This document shows positions 21,201 to 30,600 of a DNA stretch of 64,000 bases, one piece after another. Location of the stretch: NCBI GenBank assembly GCA_009760855.2, contig WPIO01000020.1, positions 6,112,001 through 6,176,000 on the forward strand. The letters are read 5' to 3'. Below the pieces are notes generated by a model. That model was not told where the DNA came from, ran no database searches, and was given only the letters and a program-made list of their open reading frames with translations. Within the stretch, counting starts at the first letter, position 1. Each line of letters starts with the position of its first letter. Origin of the DNA: Cristatella mucedo (taxonomy: Eukaryota; Bryozoa; Phylactolaemata; Cristatellidae). The position numbers and the translations under genes are program-made.

Positions 21201-23724
21201 TGATGTTAAAGCTTTTTTATTTTTTATAAAAGCCATTTTCTCTGTTTAGTAGGCCGAGGGCACGTCGTTGCAAGCAAGGGAACCACTTGCTCAACCACAC
21301 AATCACTCTCACAGAGGAAGAGGGAGAGGAAGAGTAAGAAGATAAGGCGATAGCTACCTGAGTTTAATTGCGTTTATTCTAGTTTTTAAACTTGTCAATG
21401 CCATATGCTTTCTCCAGCAAGCAACTCATTAACTGGGTAGCTAATTTGGCTTGTAGGTGTCTTTCTATTCCAAAACTCCAATAATATGGTGGTTGTTATA
21501 ATTGCTAGTTGAGAGATCGTGACGTTTGTGGTGGTGAAAGGCTCGCATGAGATTAATTTTGCTGGGTTCAATTGTTGATATAGTAGCCTTTTAATTTCTA
21601 GTAGTAGCGAAATTCCGATTGATATACCGCTTTTAGGTTTACTCCAGTCTATGTGCAAGGAAGTTAAAATAAATGAATAGCACCTCTGACGGCAGAACTC
21701 TCATATTGCTATTCATATTCTCCTTAGAAGCATGCTTGGCAATGATCGAAAATTAATCTTGCTCTGAGTGATTTCGTCAATCTTCTGCATCGCTTCAACC
21801 GTCACAACATCTGTACTCTTTATCAGTGACTTTGTCCCTTCGGGGAGCGGTGACGTTTCCCTACATTACAGATCCACTTCCTGCCTCTCAGTCTGATTCA
21901 GTGCACTTATAAAGAAGACGGTTGACCTATTTCAGGTGCTGGAGCAGTAGCAGCATCTAGCACTCCTGACAGTGCTCAGCCCAACCAGAGATTGGTTGTA
22001 TCACCGGATATCGGAGCACAGACTAGCGAACCACAAGCAACAGGTGCAGCTCATCACCGGGAGTTGCCATTAAGGCCGCTTCAAGAGCTAGCCTTAATGG
22101 GCCTACTTGACATACCTAATGCAGGTTTGTATGGACGAACGTGCAAGCACACGTGTGCTCCTGTGTGAGCGAATATTGGGGTACGTGTCAGCGTATACAG
22201 CTATGTGTGCGTATTTGTGTGCATACATGTATGAGCAGCGAATATTCGTAAATGGTAGCAGTTAACACATGTGCATAAGTCAGACCATTCTCTGACTTAG
22301 CTTTCCTTATCGCATTGATAAGCATAATTCGCTCTCTTCATAAGAAAATGCACGTGGCTGAACCTTAATAAGATGTCAAGTCGTCTTCGAGTTTTCGAAC
22401 GCAAGCATCAGAGGCAACTTGTTGTCTAAAGAAGCTTGTTGATTGAATGAGATGGAGGCGAATGGTCCTGATTGGCACTCGTTAACTGAAGGAATAGACA
22501 CGATATAAGTGCCAAGCTTCTCAACTGGCTGTACTGCGAAGACCTTGCTGATTTTTACCTGAGGGTGACTGTTGGTAGTCTAGCAAGCATTTGTTGAAGC
22601 AGGCGACGTCGCATGCACCTGAGCGTGCTTACCCCCTACCCACGAGCAAGAGTTCTAATTCCGCTCTGCACACTGAAACGACGTGCCGCCGGAGAGTGCA
22701 GACGATGCTTGCAGTACTGTTGTCGATGGGGGGAATGGCATCTGACTATGAGAGCAGGATGCTAAGCGAAGGCACTGATCTGCTTGCTCTGTCTCTCTGC
22801 TTGTCTGACCTGTTCGACGATGCCGTCGGCACTCTTTGCCAGATAAGCGATTGTGCAATGATGCGGGCAAGAAAATGGTCAAGCCACTGTAAGAAAATAT
22901 ACCAGCCCTCTCCTCACATCAATTTACGAAACCCCGTCTTTACTTCGTGTGGTGGTACGCACTGGAACCAGCCATGCTATCACTAGCCGATTGACTTTTC
23001 AGCCAATCGATTGTGCCTACAGAAATATCTAGTCTTTTTTTGAGTTGCTGTGCTTATGCACTAAACTTATTGTGATGCCTATCAACATTATCACGATCGG
23101 CAATTGATGTTTCTTTACTTGTTCTGCTCTTGTCACATTTCGAATATTTTCTTATTTTTCGTATCACCTGGTTGTTCTCACAACTCTCGTGATGCTGATG
23201 TGACATCTGATGCACATACTTTGCCTAGAAGCTTTGCTTCTGTAGTAGCACCCTATGCATCTCCCCTCCCCCTGTCTTCAGTGGTAGTTATAAGAGGGTC
23301 GTGCTAGCCAACCGGCGTGAAACCTACAGCTTTATCTGGAACTTTCCTTGCTCTCGCTTAAATTTTACCTTGTCAACTTGAGCCTAAAAGGTGTAAGCAA
23401 GCAAGAGCAAATCAAAGTGCTGGCAAAATCAGCACAATAGTAAACCTTTTTCTACATTTATAGAAAACACTCGAATATGTAAAACTGAATGCTGCATGTG
23501 AGAAAAAAACATACCTCTTTAATTTTTTAGAAGAACGCTTTCTTGAAGAAAACAGACAAATGAAGAAGCACCTGGAATGCAAAACTTGTAGCCAGAGACG
23601 CTCAGAGATGGTACTACTGCCGTGTGGCCATCTCGGATCTTGCCTTGAATGTGTGCCGTCGCTTCGCGTCTGCCCTGCATGCAACACTGAGGTCAGAGGC
23701 ACCATTAGAACCTACCTATGCTAG
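9755..23724 (+). CDS. Inhibitor of apoptosis protein (BIR-BIR-UBA-RING), 8 coding exons
   Basis: Coding exons are 9755-9950, 12972-13199, 17126-17284, 19080-19167, 19269-19368, 20137-20389, 21936-22124 and 23531-23724. All junctions are GT-AG and phases agree, giving 468 codons plus stop. BIR1 spans about residues 34-104 with zinc ligands C73, C76, H93 and C100. BIR2 spans about 165-232 with C202, C205, H222 and C229. Both have the family spacing C-x2-C-x16-H-x6-C. A UBA-like segment (about 291-333) should bind ubiquitin. The C-terminal RING (C421 to C455, C3HC4) should act as an E3 ubiquitin ligase. Known relatives (XIAP, cIAP1/2) restrain caspases and regulate NF-kB signalling in the cytosol. 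There is no CARD, and only two BIRs rather than the three of vertebrate XIAP/cIAP. The ATG lies 10 bases after a good acceptor (9744), so an upstream 5'UTR exon is expected but not located. Family assignment is firm; the exact orthologue is not. Confidence 0.9.
10405..10791 (+). mobile_element. LINE-A 3' end in IAP intron 1
   Basis: It begins in the end of the RT-protein coding part (CCCAAAGCCTGGAATTCACT) and runs through the 3'UTR blocks GTGGGTCCCTACGAT and GCATGCTGCCACTAA to the tail stem-loop and a TATTATTATTATAA end. Confidence 0.85.
11066..11222 (-). mobile_element. tRNA-derived SINE, family S2, in IAP intron 1
   Basis: On the minus strand it reads TTTGGCCGAGTAGTTAAGG-like (box A region), then GGGCTCGAGCCCC (box B). 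A GAAGCGCCTGACTAGCGATT tail follows, homologous to the LINE-A terminal stem-loop. Confidence 0.75.
11456..11738 (+). mobile_element. LINE-A 3' end with long (ATT)n in IAP intron 1
   Basis: The blocks run from ACCTATTTAGGACAGC through TTTGCATGCTGACCCTGTGC and AAAGCGCCTAGAGAGAG to about nine ATT units at 11710-11738. It is nearly identical to the copy ending at 9376. Confidence 0.88.
12972..13199 (+). CDS. IAP exon 2: zinc-binding half of BIR1 and linker
   Basis: The acceptor TTTTGCAG ends at 12971, phase 1 in and out, donor GTCAGT. Residues 67-141 begin with [12 protein letters not shown], then NWESGD and an EH-x6-C ending, giving zinc ligands C73, C76, H93 and C100. The DPW typical of peptide-binding (type II) BIRs is absent (IAM instead), so BIR1 looks like a type I BIR. 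About 40 residues of low-complexity linker follow. Confidence 0.88.
13200..14085. other. IAP intron 2, unique part
   Basis: This stretch after exon 2 shows no recognised repeat or exon. Confidence 0.4.
14090..14345 (+). mobile_element. LINE-A internal fragment in IAP intron 2
   Basis: Blocks such as AGCTCCACAGTAAAGTCTGC, CTAAAATTCGAGCTTAT and CAATCAGGTATTACAGTTGG match the region after the RT domain in the better LINE-A copies. Both ends are truncated and frames are broken. Confidence 0.75.
14690..15395 (-). mobile_element. LINE-B 3' part in IAP intron 2
   Basis: The 3' tail (TAATCTCCGTTTGTAACTCC) is at the low-coordinate end. The sequence then runs antisense through the 3'UTR into the C-terminal RT-protein region, as in the large copy at 35527-37850. 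Frames are broken by many changes. Confidence 0.82.
15560..15880 (+). mobile_element. LINE-A 3' end in IAP intron 2
   Basis: From the CATCCCCTGACTTGACCACA block through GTGGGTCCCTGTGATTCGTC to the tail stem-loop and ATT repeats. The stem is AAAGTG / CGCTTT, with a G-U wobble in place of the C-G pair of other copies. Confidence 0.82.
16592..17021 (+). mobile_element. LINE-A 3' end interrupted by an S1 SINE, IAP intron 2
   Basis: LINE-A sequence from TCACAGCATTTAGTGGGT to CCATTCGATCATG (16753) resumes at TTCCTTTGCAGCAAATGT (16931) and ends in ATTATTATTATAC. The interruption is the SINE at 16754-16921. The SINE is therefore younger than this LINE copy. Confidence 0.85.
16754..16921 (+). mobile_element. 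tRNA-derived SINE, family S1
   Basis: It opens GTGAGCCGTAATGGCTCACT with a box A-like TAGGTAAGGCGG. It carries the palindrome ACGACCTTGGCCCCGAGGTC and the pol III box B GGTTCGAATCC, then the S1 body CACTGCAAGCGGTGGCAATA and CTCTTCTGTC. Flanking ATCAT on both sides (about 16748 and 16921) suggests a short target duplication. Confidence 0.85.
17126..17284 (+). CDS. IAP exon 3: linker and first half of BIR2
   Basis: The acceptor GTCCTTCAG ends at 17125; it was preferred over the nearby AGs at 17108 and 17130 because only it keeps phase 1. Residues 143-194 contain an acidic linker, then [12 protein letters not shown] and [10 protein letters not shown], the BIR2 opening. Donor is GTAAGC. Confidence 0.86.
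17585..18150 (-). mobile_element. LINE-B 3' part interrupted by a SPIN-like MITE, IAP intron 3
   Basis: The tail TAATGTATCTCCATCTGTTG starts the copy; blocks GAGTTTTCTATAGCTCGC and GTCGGTACGCATACGGTAG follow. After the 186-base insertion the LINE-B order resumes with ACCCAACAATGAGAAAGTG. Confidence 0.8.
17730..17915. mobile_element. SPIN-like hAT MITE, 186 bp
   Basis: Terminal inverted repeats are CAGTGATTCTCAACCT (17730) and AGGTTGAGAACCACTG (17900-17915). Next to them lie GTGGGTCGCGATCCCTTTGG and, at the other end, AAAGGGTCGCGGCAC. Both ends and the internal GGGGTCGCCTAAGA-x-CATCGGAAAA agree with my memory of the SPIN family of non-autonomous hAT transposons. Flanking 8-mers (TCCTAATC and ATCTGACC) match at only four positions, so the target duplication is eroded. 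It has no coding capacity and sits inside a LINE-B tail, so it is younger than that LINE. Confidence 0.85.
18218..18340. repeat. (CT)n microsatellite
   Basis: A nearly pure CT run at about 18230-18281 with interrupted CT-rich sequence on both sides, in IAP intron 3. Confidence 0.95.
18450..19079. other. IAP intron 3, unique part
   Basis: No repeat or exon recognised between the CT run and exon 4. Confidence 0.4.
19080..19167 (+). CDS. IAP exon 4: zinc centre of BIR2
   Basis: Residues 196-223 ([11 protein letters not shown] to DDPWEEHA) carry C202, C205 and H222 and the DPWEEH motif of type II, IAP-binding-motif-recognising BIRs. Phase 1 in, phase 2 out; donor is GTTTGT. The following intron is only 101 bases. 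Confidence 0.88.
19269..19368 (+). CDS. IAP exon 5: end of BIR2
   Basis: Split codon R224 is followed by [17 protein letters not shown], matching the XIAP BIR3 ending (FPGC-x-YLL-x-x-KG-x-EY). C229 is the fourth zinc ligand. Where XIAP has the groove tryptophan W323, this protein has S225. The donor GAG|GTGCAC is weak but is the one that keeps phase 0; GTTCAT eight bases on breaks the frame. Confidence 0.84.
19618..19708 (+). mobile_element. Degenerate SINE/LINE-A-type tail in IAP intron 5
   Basis: It ends CTCTTAAGGCACTATACAAA then TGAATTCTTATTATTATTAT, the common tail of S2 SINEs and LINE-A. The upstream part is too diverged to assign. Confidence 0.5.
20137..20389 (+). CDS. IAP exon 6: UBA domain
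   Basis: Residues 258-341. After a variable N-x-S/T-rich stretch comes [20 protein letters not shown] then an [10 protein letters not shown] end, matching the IAP-type UBA pattern (V-x-x-LG-(F/Y)-...-(V/I)-x-x-A). Acceptor is CTTCTACAAG, donor G|GTAAGT; phase 0 in, phase 1 out. Confidence 0.82.
20731..20850 (+). mobile_element. tRNA-derived SINE, family S2 (old), IAP intron 6
   Basis: CTGGTTTGGCCCAGCAATAA (box A region) is followed by GGCTCGAGCCCGG (box B) and a degenerate AGAGATTTAAGTTGC tail. Confidence 0.65.
21936..22124 (+). CDS. IAP exon 7: linker between UBA and RING
   Basis: Phase 1 in and out (acceptor CTATTTCAG, donor GTTTGT), 189 bases, open for 62 codons (residues 343-404). The sequence is Ala/Ser/Pro/Gln-rich and low in complexity, ending with a leucine-rich turn ([13 protein letters not shown]). 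It has no start codon of its own. It is included because phase and splice sites fit between UBA and RING; the family linker here is poorly conserved. Confidence 0.68.
22125..23530. other. IAP intron 7
   Basis: This 1.4-kb intron between the linker and RING exons shows no recognised repeat. An open stretch at 22591-22986 (131 codons) has no known domain and no matching splice phases, so it is not called as an exon. Confidence 0.5.
23531..23724 (+). CDS. IAP exon 8: C-terminal RING finger and stop
   Basis: The acceptor TTTTTTAG ends at 23530. Residues 405-468 have a charged helix ([10 protein letters not shown]), then RING ligands C421, C424, C436, H438, C442, C445, C452 and C455. PCGHLGSC and the IAP-typical end RGTIRTYLC are followed by TAG at 23722. 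The IAP RING normally ends one or two residues after the RT-(F/Y)-L motif, so the C-terminus is complete. ATTAAA at 23862 is a possible polyadenylation signal. Confidence 0.92.
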
Positions 23725-23861
23725 CTTTTGATGTGAAGTGGTCCACTCACTCAACTTCAGCCAGCGTTACTGCAGCCATGTGCTTTGAAACTGATGCCTG
23801 CCCTGGCTCTGTCAAGAGCCTGGACACATCAACGTGATGTTCCATAGATAATTATTGGCTT

Positions 23862-23867
23862 ATTAAA
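23862..23867 (+). promoter_or_regulatory. Possible poly(A) signal of the IAP gene
   Basis: ATTAAA 138 bases after the IAP stop codon is the commonest variant of AATAAA. A SINE starts about 20 bases later, so the 3' end probably falls close to here, but another downstream signal could be used. Confidence 0.35.
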
Positions 23868-23881
23868 TGTCATATATCATC

Positions 23882-24024
23882 GTCCTGCTGGTTTGGCCCA
23901 GTAGTTGAGGCGCTAGCTTTGAACATGGTCAAGGTGGGTGTATTTTCTGAGCAAGGCCATGGCCCAATCTCCGTGGCATATGTGGAACGCCTGAATATAG
24001 ATTAAGTTCCCTTAGGGCTCTATG

Positions 24025-24028
<4 letters not shown>
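23882..24028 (+). mobile_element. S2 SINE just downstream of the IAP gene
   Basis: CTGGTTTGGCCCAGTAGTTG (box A region), a CAAGGCCATGGCCCA box B remnant and the tail GAACGCCTGAATATAGATTA are seen. It runs into a (TA)16 block and is then mirrored (see the palindrome at 24001-24088). Confidence 0.7.
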
Positions 24029-24064
<36 letters not shown>

Positions 24065-24083
24065 CATAGAGCCCTAAGGGAAC

Positions 24084-24088
<5 letters not shown>
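24001..24088. repeat. Palindrome: 28-bp SINE-tail arms around (TA)16
   Basis: Arm 24001-24028 (ATTAAGTTCCCTTAGGGCTC and 8 more bases) is the exact reverse complement of 24061-24088; the 32-base spacer is pure TA. The arms are the 3' end of the S2 SINE. Another TA run follows (24087-24152). Confidence 0.95.
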
Positions 24089-24155
<67 letters not shown>

Positions 24156-24303
24156 GTAACGGTAAGTAGGTCAGCGCCAGGAACACTTATTCCGTAGCGG
24201 CTTGCTTATTGCACGTAGACGGGCACCGAACCATATTCAGCAGTAGGTAGGGCCGCTCGATAAGCGAAAGGTTAAGCCTACTCCGCCAAGCCTTCGGCGT
24301 TAC
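24156..24303 (+). mobile_element. 148-bp MITE-like element, copy 1
   Basis: It is bounded by GTAACGGTAAG and CTTCGGCGTTAC, imperfect inverted ends. The same 148-base length and the blocks AGGTCAGCGCCAG and GAGCCTTCGGCGTTA-like recur in inverted orientation at 57537-57684. No open frame. Superfamily not recognised. Confidence 0.6.
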
Positions 24304-24684
24304 AGCTGCCTGCCTAGAGCCTCTGAACCCTTTCGTGATTCGCTTTAGCAGGTGGGTCACGTGTACCTGGGCACTAGCCTAATTTTGGAGTTGGGGAGAA
24401 CTATTAAGGCATGTGTGCTGATGATTTTCAACTTCATTCCATTACAACGTCTACGACACGGCAGAGAATGCAGCTTACGAGCTCTATTTCTATCATTTGA
24501 TAGAAAATACATTTCACTAGTATTTCAGAATTAGTTTGTACAGTTAATAGGGATTGCATTAAGCGACTCAAAAAGTAAAGGTTCCTTGTAGGTGCAAACA
24601 TTTTTTGGCTCGGCAAAAATTATATACGCATTAATATGTAATATAAATAAAATACAAAATATACATATATATATATATATATAT

Positions 24685-24908
<224 letters not shown>

Positions 24909-25374
24909 ACTTCACTCTATCAGGCTTTTTCAAATATATTTGTTAAAACCTATCAGGATAGTGGAAATGATACAGGGTGCTCTCGGTGGTCTGAGTCAAT
25001 TACAATTACGAGTCAATACATACATGTATTACAATAAAAACTACTGTATGGATTGTAGGCCTGTGTATTCGAGCACCGCGAGCAAATCCTTCAACGCCAA
25101 GCGAAGCAGCTTTTCGACTGCTCCTTGTGAGGGCAAGAACGTTTTTTCCAAAACATGGGCTCAGCTTCGCACAAGTTCCTTTCTCTCGTACACTCTTCTC
25201 TTCAACATCGCTACGCATCGGAAGCATCTTTGCTTCTGTATTTGTAATTTTTGACAACTTCTATCTAAGCCCCACGGTGGCTCCTAAACGTGCCTTTTCT
25301 TCTGAGCCTTGTGACGATAAAACTAAACACCAGAGGAAGATGCTTACCATCCAGGAGAAGGCGAAACTCGCGGA

Positions 25375-25611
<237 letters not shown>

Positions 25612-25612
25612 C

Positions 25613-26589
25613 TCCGCATTGTCCTTTGGACATGCTCTGGGTTCGCACGGCTGCGTTTATTAAAATTACCTTGCATCCCCTGAGCCAAGGTATCAGCTAG
25701 AACATAGCCAAGTGAGAAATCTTGGTCAGCCATTTTTAAAACAGTCATTTATTTTTTGAAAATCCGGTTTCTCGTCTAACCACTCATTGGCAGTATCGGT
25801 TATGTAACCCCCAGCAATAAGGTAAAACTAATAATTTTACAACTATTCGCCGAGTGTTAAAACGGCAGGGAAGACCGGAGACGGAGCTTCGGTCATATAG
25901 AGAGCTCGGAGTGGAGCCTTTAACTTCAGCACTATCTTGAGCGGTCCTTTGAGCCACCTCAAATTGAAGCATGATTAGTGGGTACTGAACTATGTCCACT
26001 CACCATTCCAGAGTGACTGGTAAGCAGCAACTACTTGAGTGTTTTTCAATAAGAACAGAATTGTAATCCTTTTATGACAATACGATTCAGAGATCTGTGG
26101 CATGGTCCTCACAACGTGAAGCTGGTTGACATGCACATCTGCAAAGATCGTGGCGTTTTTTGTGTTTAGAATCTTGCCGGCTGTGGAGGCCATAATCACA
26201 TTAAAACTAAAAGCTAGAACTTCGCCAAGTGAATCAAAATATCGGAATCCCCTATTACCATGTGGTCGGGGAAGAATTCTTTCTTTTTATCATAAAGTGT
26301 CGTCGAACCGTATTGCTGTATTGTTTATAGCAAGGAATTCTTATGAGACAGTTAATGAAAGTATCCAGAGATTAAATTACTTGCGGTTCCGATAACATCG
26401 AAAGCAGCCTCACAGAGTGGCAAAACATTTCGACTAGAATTAGAGCAGCATTTTTAGCATAACTATCATCTCACCCGCTTCTATTTGTAGCAGCAGTAGC
26501 GGCGATATTTATACGACAGTAAAAGACTTTGCAATGGCAATACCTGCTTCTCGTAGGACACCCTAAGCATGTGGCTGGATTAAAATGCT
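25613..26589. other. Intergenic DNA, nothing recognised
   Basis: No repeat tail or exon-like motif was seen on either strand. Confidence 0.4.
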
Positions 26590-27445
26590 TGCTCTTTTAT
26601 TATCGATGCTGTTGTGCGACCATCACCAAGCGCCCAAAATTTAGGCGTAATTTTCAACAGCTGCCGAAATTTTAAAAGACTGCTTCTATAGCTAGCCATC
26701 ACGTCCGATTTTTATCTAAGATAATGAGCTGTCTTCCGTGGTGGCTTGTAAGAATTTTAACTAGCTCCTTAGTTCTTCTTCGGCTTAATTATTGTAATTC
26801 CGCTCGGCTGTACTACCAAAAAAGGCAATTAGGCCAACACAAATAGCTATGAATATGGCTGCAAGGCTAGTTTTCAAGTCACAGAGGTTTGACCACGTGT
26901 CTTTTTTGCTAAAAGAGCTAGGATGGCTGCACGTTGATCAACGGATACACGGCAAAGTCCTTACTCTTGATTCACAGAGCCGGCCACGGCTTGGCTTCCC
27001 CAGACCTAGCTGAACTGTTCCCCAGTTTCAGCCTCCTTGTGCACTCAGGTGCACTCTTTGGATAATAGATTAGCTGTTCCATCCATTTGGTTAAAGACCC
27101 ATGGCGACAGAAGTTTTAGCTCTGCAGGTCCTAGACTATGGAACTCGCTTCCAAGATTCTTGCAAACCGACAACTACTCTCTTGCTGCCGACTGTGGCTC
27201 ATCATTTTCAGTGGCCCTGAGCGCTACTTCCATGCTACTCACTACCTCAACTGCTGTCCTGACTCTGCTATGCTTTCCACTGTCGCTTGGCTGCGTGAGA
27301 TGAAGTCTGTTGGCTACCGAATGCGTACCAAAAGCAGCTAAGGCTGTGAGTTCGATATACAAAAGTCTCCTGCATAACACCCACATAGTCTTGATGGCTT
27401 TGTGTAGTTATAGGCAGGGATACATTGCATTACCTTGCAATGACC
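26590..27445 (+). mobile_element. LINE-B, 3' third, plus strand
   Basis: The forward-strand order runs from the post-RT coding region (CGACCATCACCAAGCGCCC, GCTGCAAGGCTAGTTTTCAA, AAAGAGCTAGGATGGCTGC) through the 3'UTR to ATACATTGCATTACCTTGCA. It is the only plus-strand LINE-B copy noted. Frames are broken. Confidence 0.82.
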
Positions 27446-27574
27446 AGCCCTATCACTGCGACGTGAGCTTCAGTCATGGCTTAAACTAGTACAATACTGG
27501 TCGGCATCTCATTTCTGGCATCTTCACGATTTACAACAGTAGAGTCGTACATTTATCCAATAATATTTCCTTGA

Positions 27575-27650
27575 TAATAATTACTATAATACACTTGATA
27601 AAGCACCCTCAGAGACCTCGTCTCTTTCTAGGTGCTTTTCATTTGGAAAA
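27575..27650 (-). mobile_element. LINE-A tail only
   Basis: A very short minus-strand piece: CACTTGATAAAGCACCCTCA, then CTCTTTCTAGGTGCTTTTCA, which is the terminal stem-loop and little else. Confidence 0.7.
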
Positions 27651-30600
27651 TACTATTAATAGGGATTTTATCGCGCTTAGGCGAGCCTGCAAAAGCAAAC
27701 AAGAATTTTTGCACATGCCAGCTCCATCTAACAAGAAGATAGTGCAATTGGTCCTCTAAGCACTTGATCCTTATCAATCGAAATCACCGCCAATGAATTT
27801 GGGACAACCTGTATATTTCATTTCCCGTATGCTCCCACGAAGCACGTGCCATCAATCTAGCTCAGCAGCTGCTTTAGGTTGGCGAGCAAATGGTTCAGTC
27901 AATTTTCAAGACTTCCTTGCCACTCGCTGACCGTGAATGCAGGCTTCAGGCACGAAGCTCACAATGACGCATGAGCGAAACAGCCTTAGTGCAATTGAAC
28001 CGAATGGATCGATTGCGAGCTCTCAATTATTAGCAATTATCTCCTATATTACGGTAAATGTTACGATTGAAGTGTAGCTGCTTTGTGGCTAAAGTTTTCC
28101 CTGCACGCAGCAGTAGGTATTGCTAATGCTTTCCATCAATGGCTTATGATCCACGTCGAGGTCCCATTAATACAGGCGCTCAATTAAAGAGCACCAAGAT
28201 TGAATCTATCACTCGGTTCAGTCGAATTAGTCACCCACTACCTGTTTTGGATAGTCAAATTCAGTGCGAAAGTTCTTGCTGTTGCACCAGTCGCCAGGGT
28301 AAGACTCGGTGCCTCCAAACTAGCCAGGTTCATATCAAGATGTGTAAGTTCTCAGATACTTATTGTGTGTTCTTAGAGCGAAATACCTCTAAGAAATACA
28401 CAGTCAAAAGTAGTCAGGTTTTAATGAGGAACAGAGTACCAAGCAGTAGCTCCAGAGTGTTTGTTCGGCGTAGGGCCTACGGGGGCCGACGTAGGGCCTT
28501 TGTACCAAGTCAAGGGTACTGGGTGCGATGGGGGTGGTCCCACTACTGATTGACAGTAGTGGTAAGCCAAACGGGCGGGCTGAATAGCCAGTGTACGTGG
28601 TCGGCCATTCGGGCCAGGCCCAAAAGCTTCGTCAGCCGCCGCACGTTGCTGTGAGATAGCTGACATCACATCACTCATGCACCAATAGTCTTAATTCTGG
28701 TAAAAGGCCTAAAAGCGCTACAGATTACTGGTTCATTTCCTTAGGAACGCGTTCTTAGGCCAACTCCTTGCAACTGAAGCGATTGCTTTTACCGAAGGTG
28801 CCAAATTAGCCAATGACCGCACTGCGGCGTTACCCTTTGTTTTCTTGCCTTGATTTGGGGTTACATTTCTAGCTAATCATTTCTATCTAATCTACAAATC
28901 GTAGGTAAATCGCCTAATAATTGCGGGGCCGCTACCAGCTCAGTAATACGAATGCTAGGTTATAAGAGCTCAGCCCGTTCCCGTGTCGTTCATCTCGGAT
29001 TGTGTATGTGTGAGTGTGTGTGTGTGTGCGTGCGCGTGCATGTGTGTGCATATGCTGCTGCGTGTGCGAACGTGTGCCTGGGTGCGTGCATGTATGTGCG
29101 TTCGTGCTTGTGTTCCCGAGCGTGTTCATATATAAATGTGCCGCGGCCTTCCAAATAATTTTTTTTTTATTCCGAGTTGCCTACTTGCCACTTGCTTGCT
29201 ATATAGCTAGTCTTAATCTTCTTAACCCCAGCTTTGAAGTCTAGCTGATAGATGCTTCGCCCCAAGAAAACGCAACCACAAGAGAGGCTCGAGAAGTATT
29301 GTAATCTCTATGCTCACCATTAGAGTAACAGAGCATGCCTAACGGTTGCATTTTGCTCTCAACTTTGCGCGTATCAACTGATGCATTAATTCCGCGGAGT
29401 ACGCCAGCACTCGGCTCGAGTGCGAGAGCCGAAACTTAACGCCGAGGCTCAACTCTGGCGTTGAACGCCGCAAGACGACTAGTTTCAATTGCTCGACCTG
29501 TGAGATCACTGCATTGATCACCCGGCGACTACACATATTTCGGTCTCTGCTTAAGGTGAACTCCTCGGTTCGAATTCAGTCCCGAGGAAGCGAAGTCTCC
29601 GGTAGCCCCGTATCACGAAATTGCAGATCGCCACAGCGAGCTGCACAGAATTCGTGCAATGGCAATAAGACCATTGTTTAGCCACGAGTCCTCCCTCTTT
29701 ACATCCATGAAGAGTAACAAGGATTTGGTATTGGGCGGGCGGTACTAAACCTCGTACTTGAGGGGCATTGATCAGTTTCAATGTCGCTACGCACCCAAGA
29801 AAGCTCTGCAGCCCTTCAGAAACGTGGCGTCCCATTTTTGGAGTTGATGAAACTCCGCGCTGCATTCACGCTGCCCACAAGCCCCAATCGTCTAAAGAAA
29901 AGCTCGCAATCCAATTTCTAGAGCCTGTAGCCGCTCGGCTGCAAGCTTCCCGAGCTCTAGAATGAGAATTGCCTCGTTAGCAAGTCCGAAATAGGCGACC
30001 CATTAAGAAACAGCGACCTTCATCTCGAAGCTTAGCTTGAGCATGCACGAAGCGAGCCGTTCCAGCAGCCTGTTGAGTATGGTCTGAATAAGAAAACTCG
30101 TGGCGCTTCTGTAACCAGTCGTTTTGACGCTGTGCACCGAAAGCGAGTCCCTCGAAATTTTTCGAGAGCTGCACTCTAAGCCAGGTAGCGACGCGGAGGG
30201 AAATGCTCGCTTGCCACCGGAAGAGTTTACTGAGACTTGGGGGATCCCAAAGGCACTGCTCACGCGGCTCTAGTTCGGTTCCAGGCTGAAGTAACCTCAG
30301 ACGCGCTGGCCGAACATCCTTGGGCATCTCGCGTCGGTTCGAGCTTGCATATATGAGCTGATTCCAACAATGGAGAGCGGATTTACAGGAGCAAATTTTC
30401 TTCACGCTGGTGAAGGTGCTCGCCTCGACCAAGGTCGAGGTGAATGTATTTGATGACCGAGGTCGTTGGGTCAAGCCAGTGGTATATATGAAGCGCCTGA
30501 ATAGGCACTAAGTTCTCTTATAACGCTATACAAATGATTTATCGTTTTTATTGTCTTTTTAGACGGATAGTCCTAGTAGCCTTTAGCCCGCCCTCTGCCA

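Noticed and set aside
22591-22986. 131-codon frame in IAP intron 7
   Set aside because: No domain, no phase-1 splice sites at its ends, and the UBA-linker-RING order is complete without it.
29551-30474. 165- and 104-codon minus-strand frames
   Set aside because: Overlapping frames in GC-rich DNA with no recognisable motif; length alone is weak evidence in such composition.
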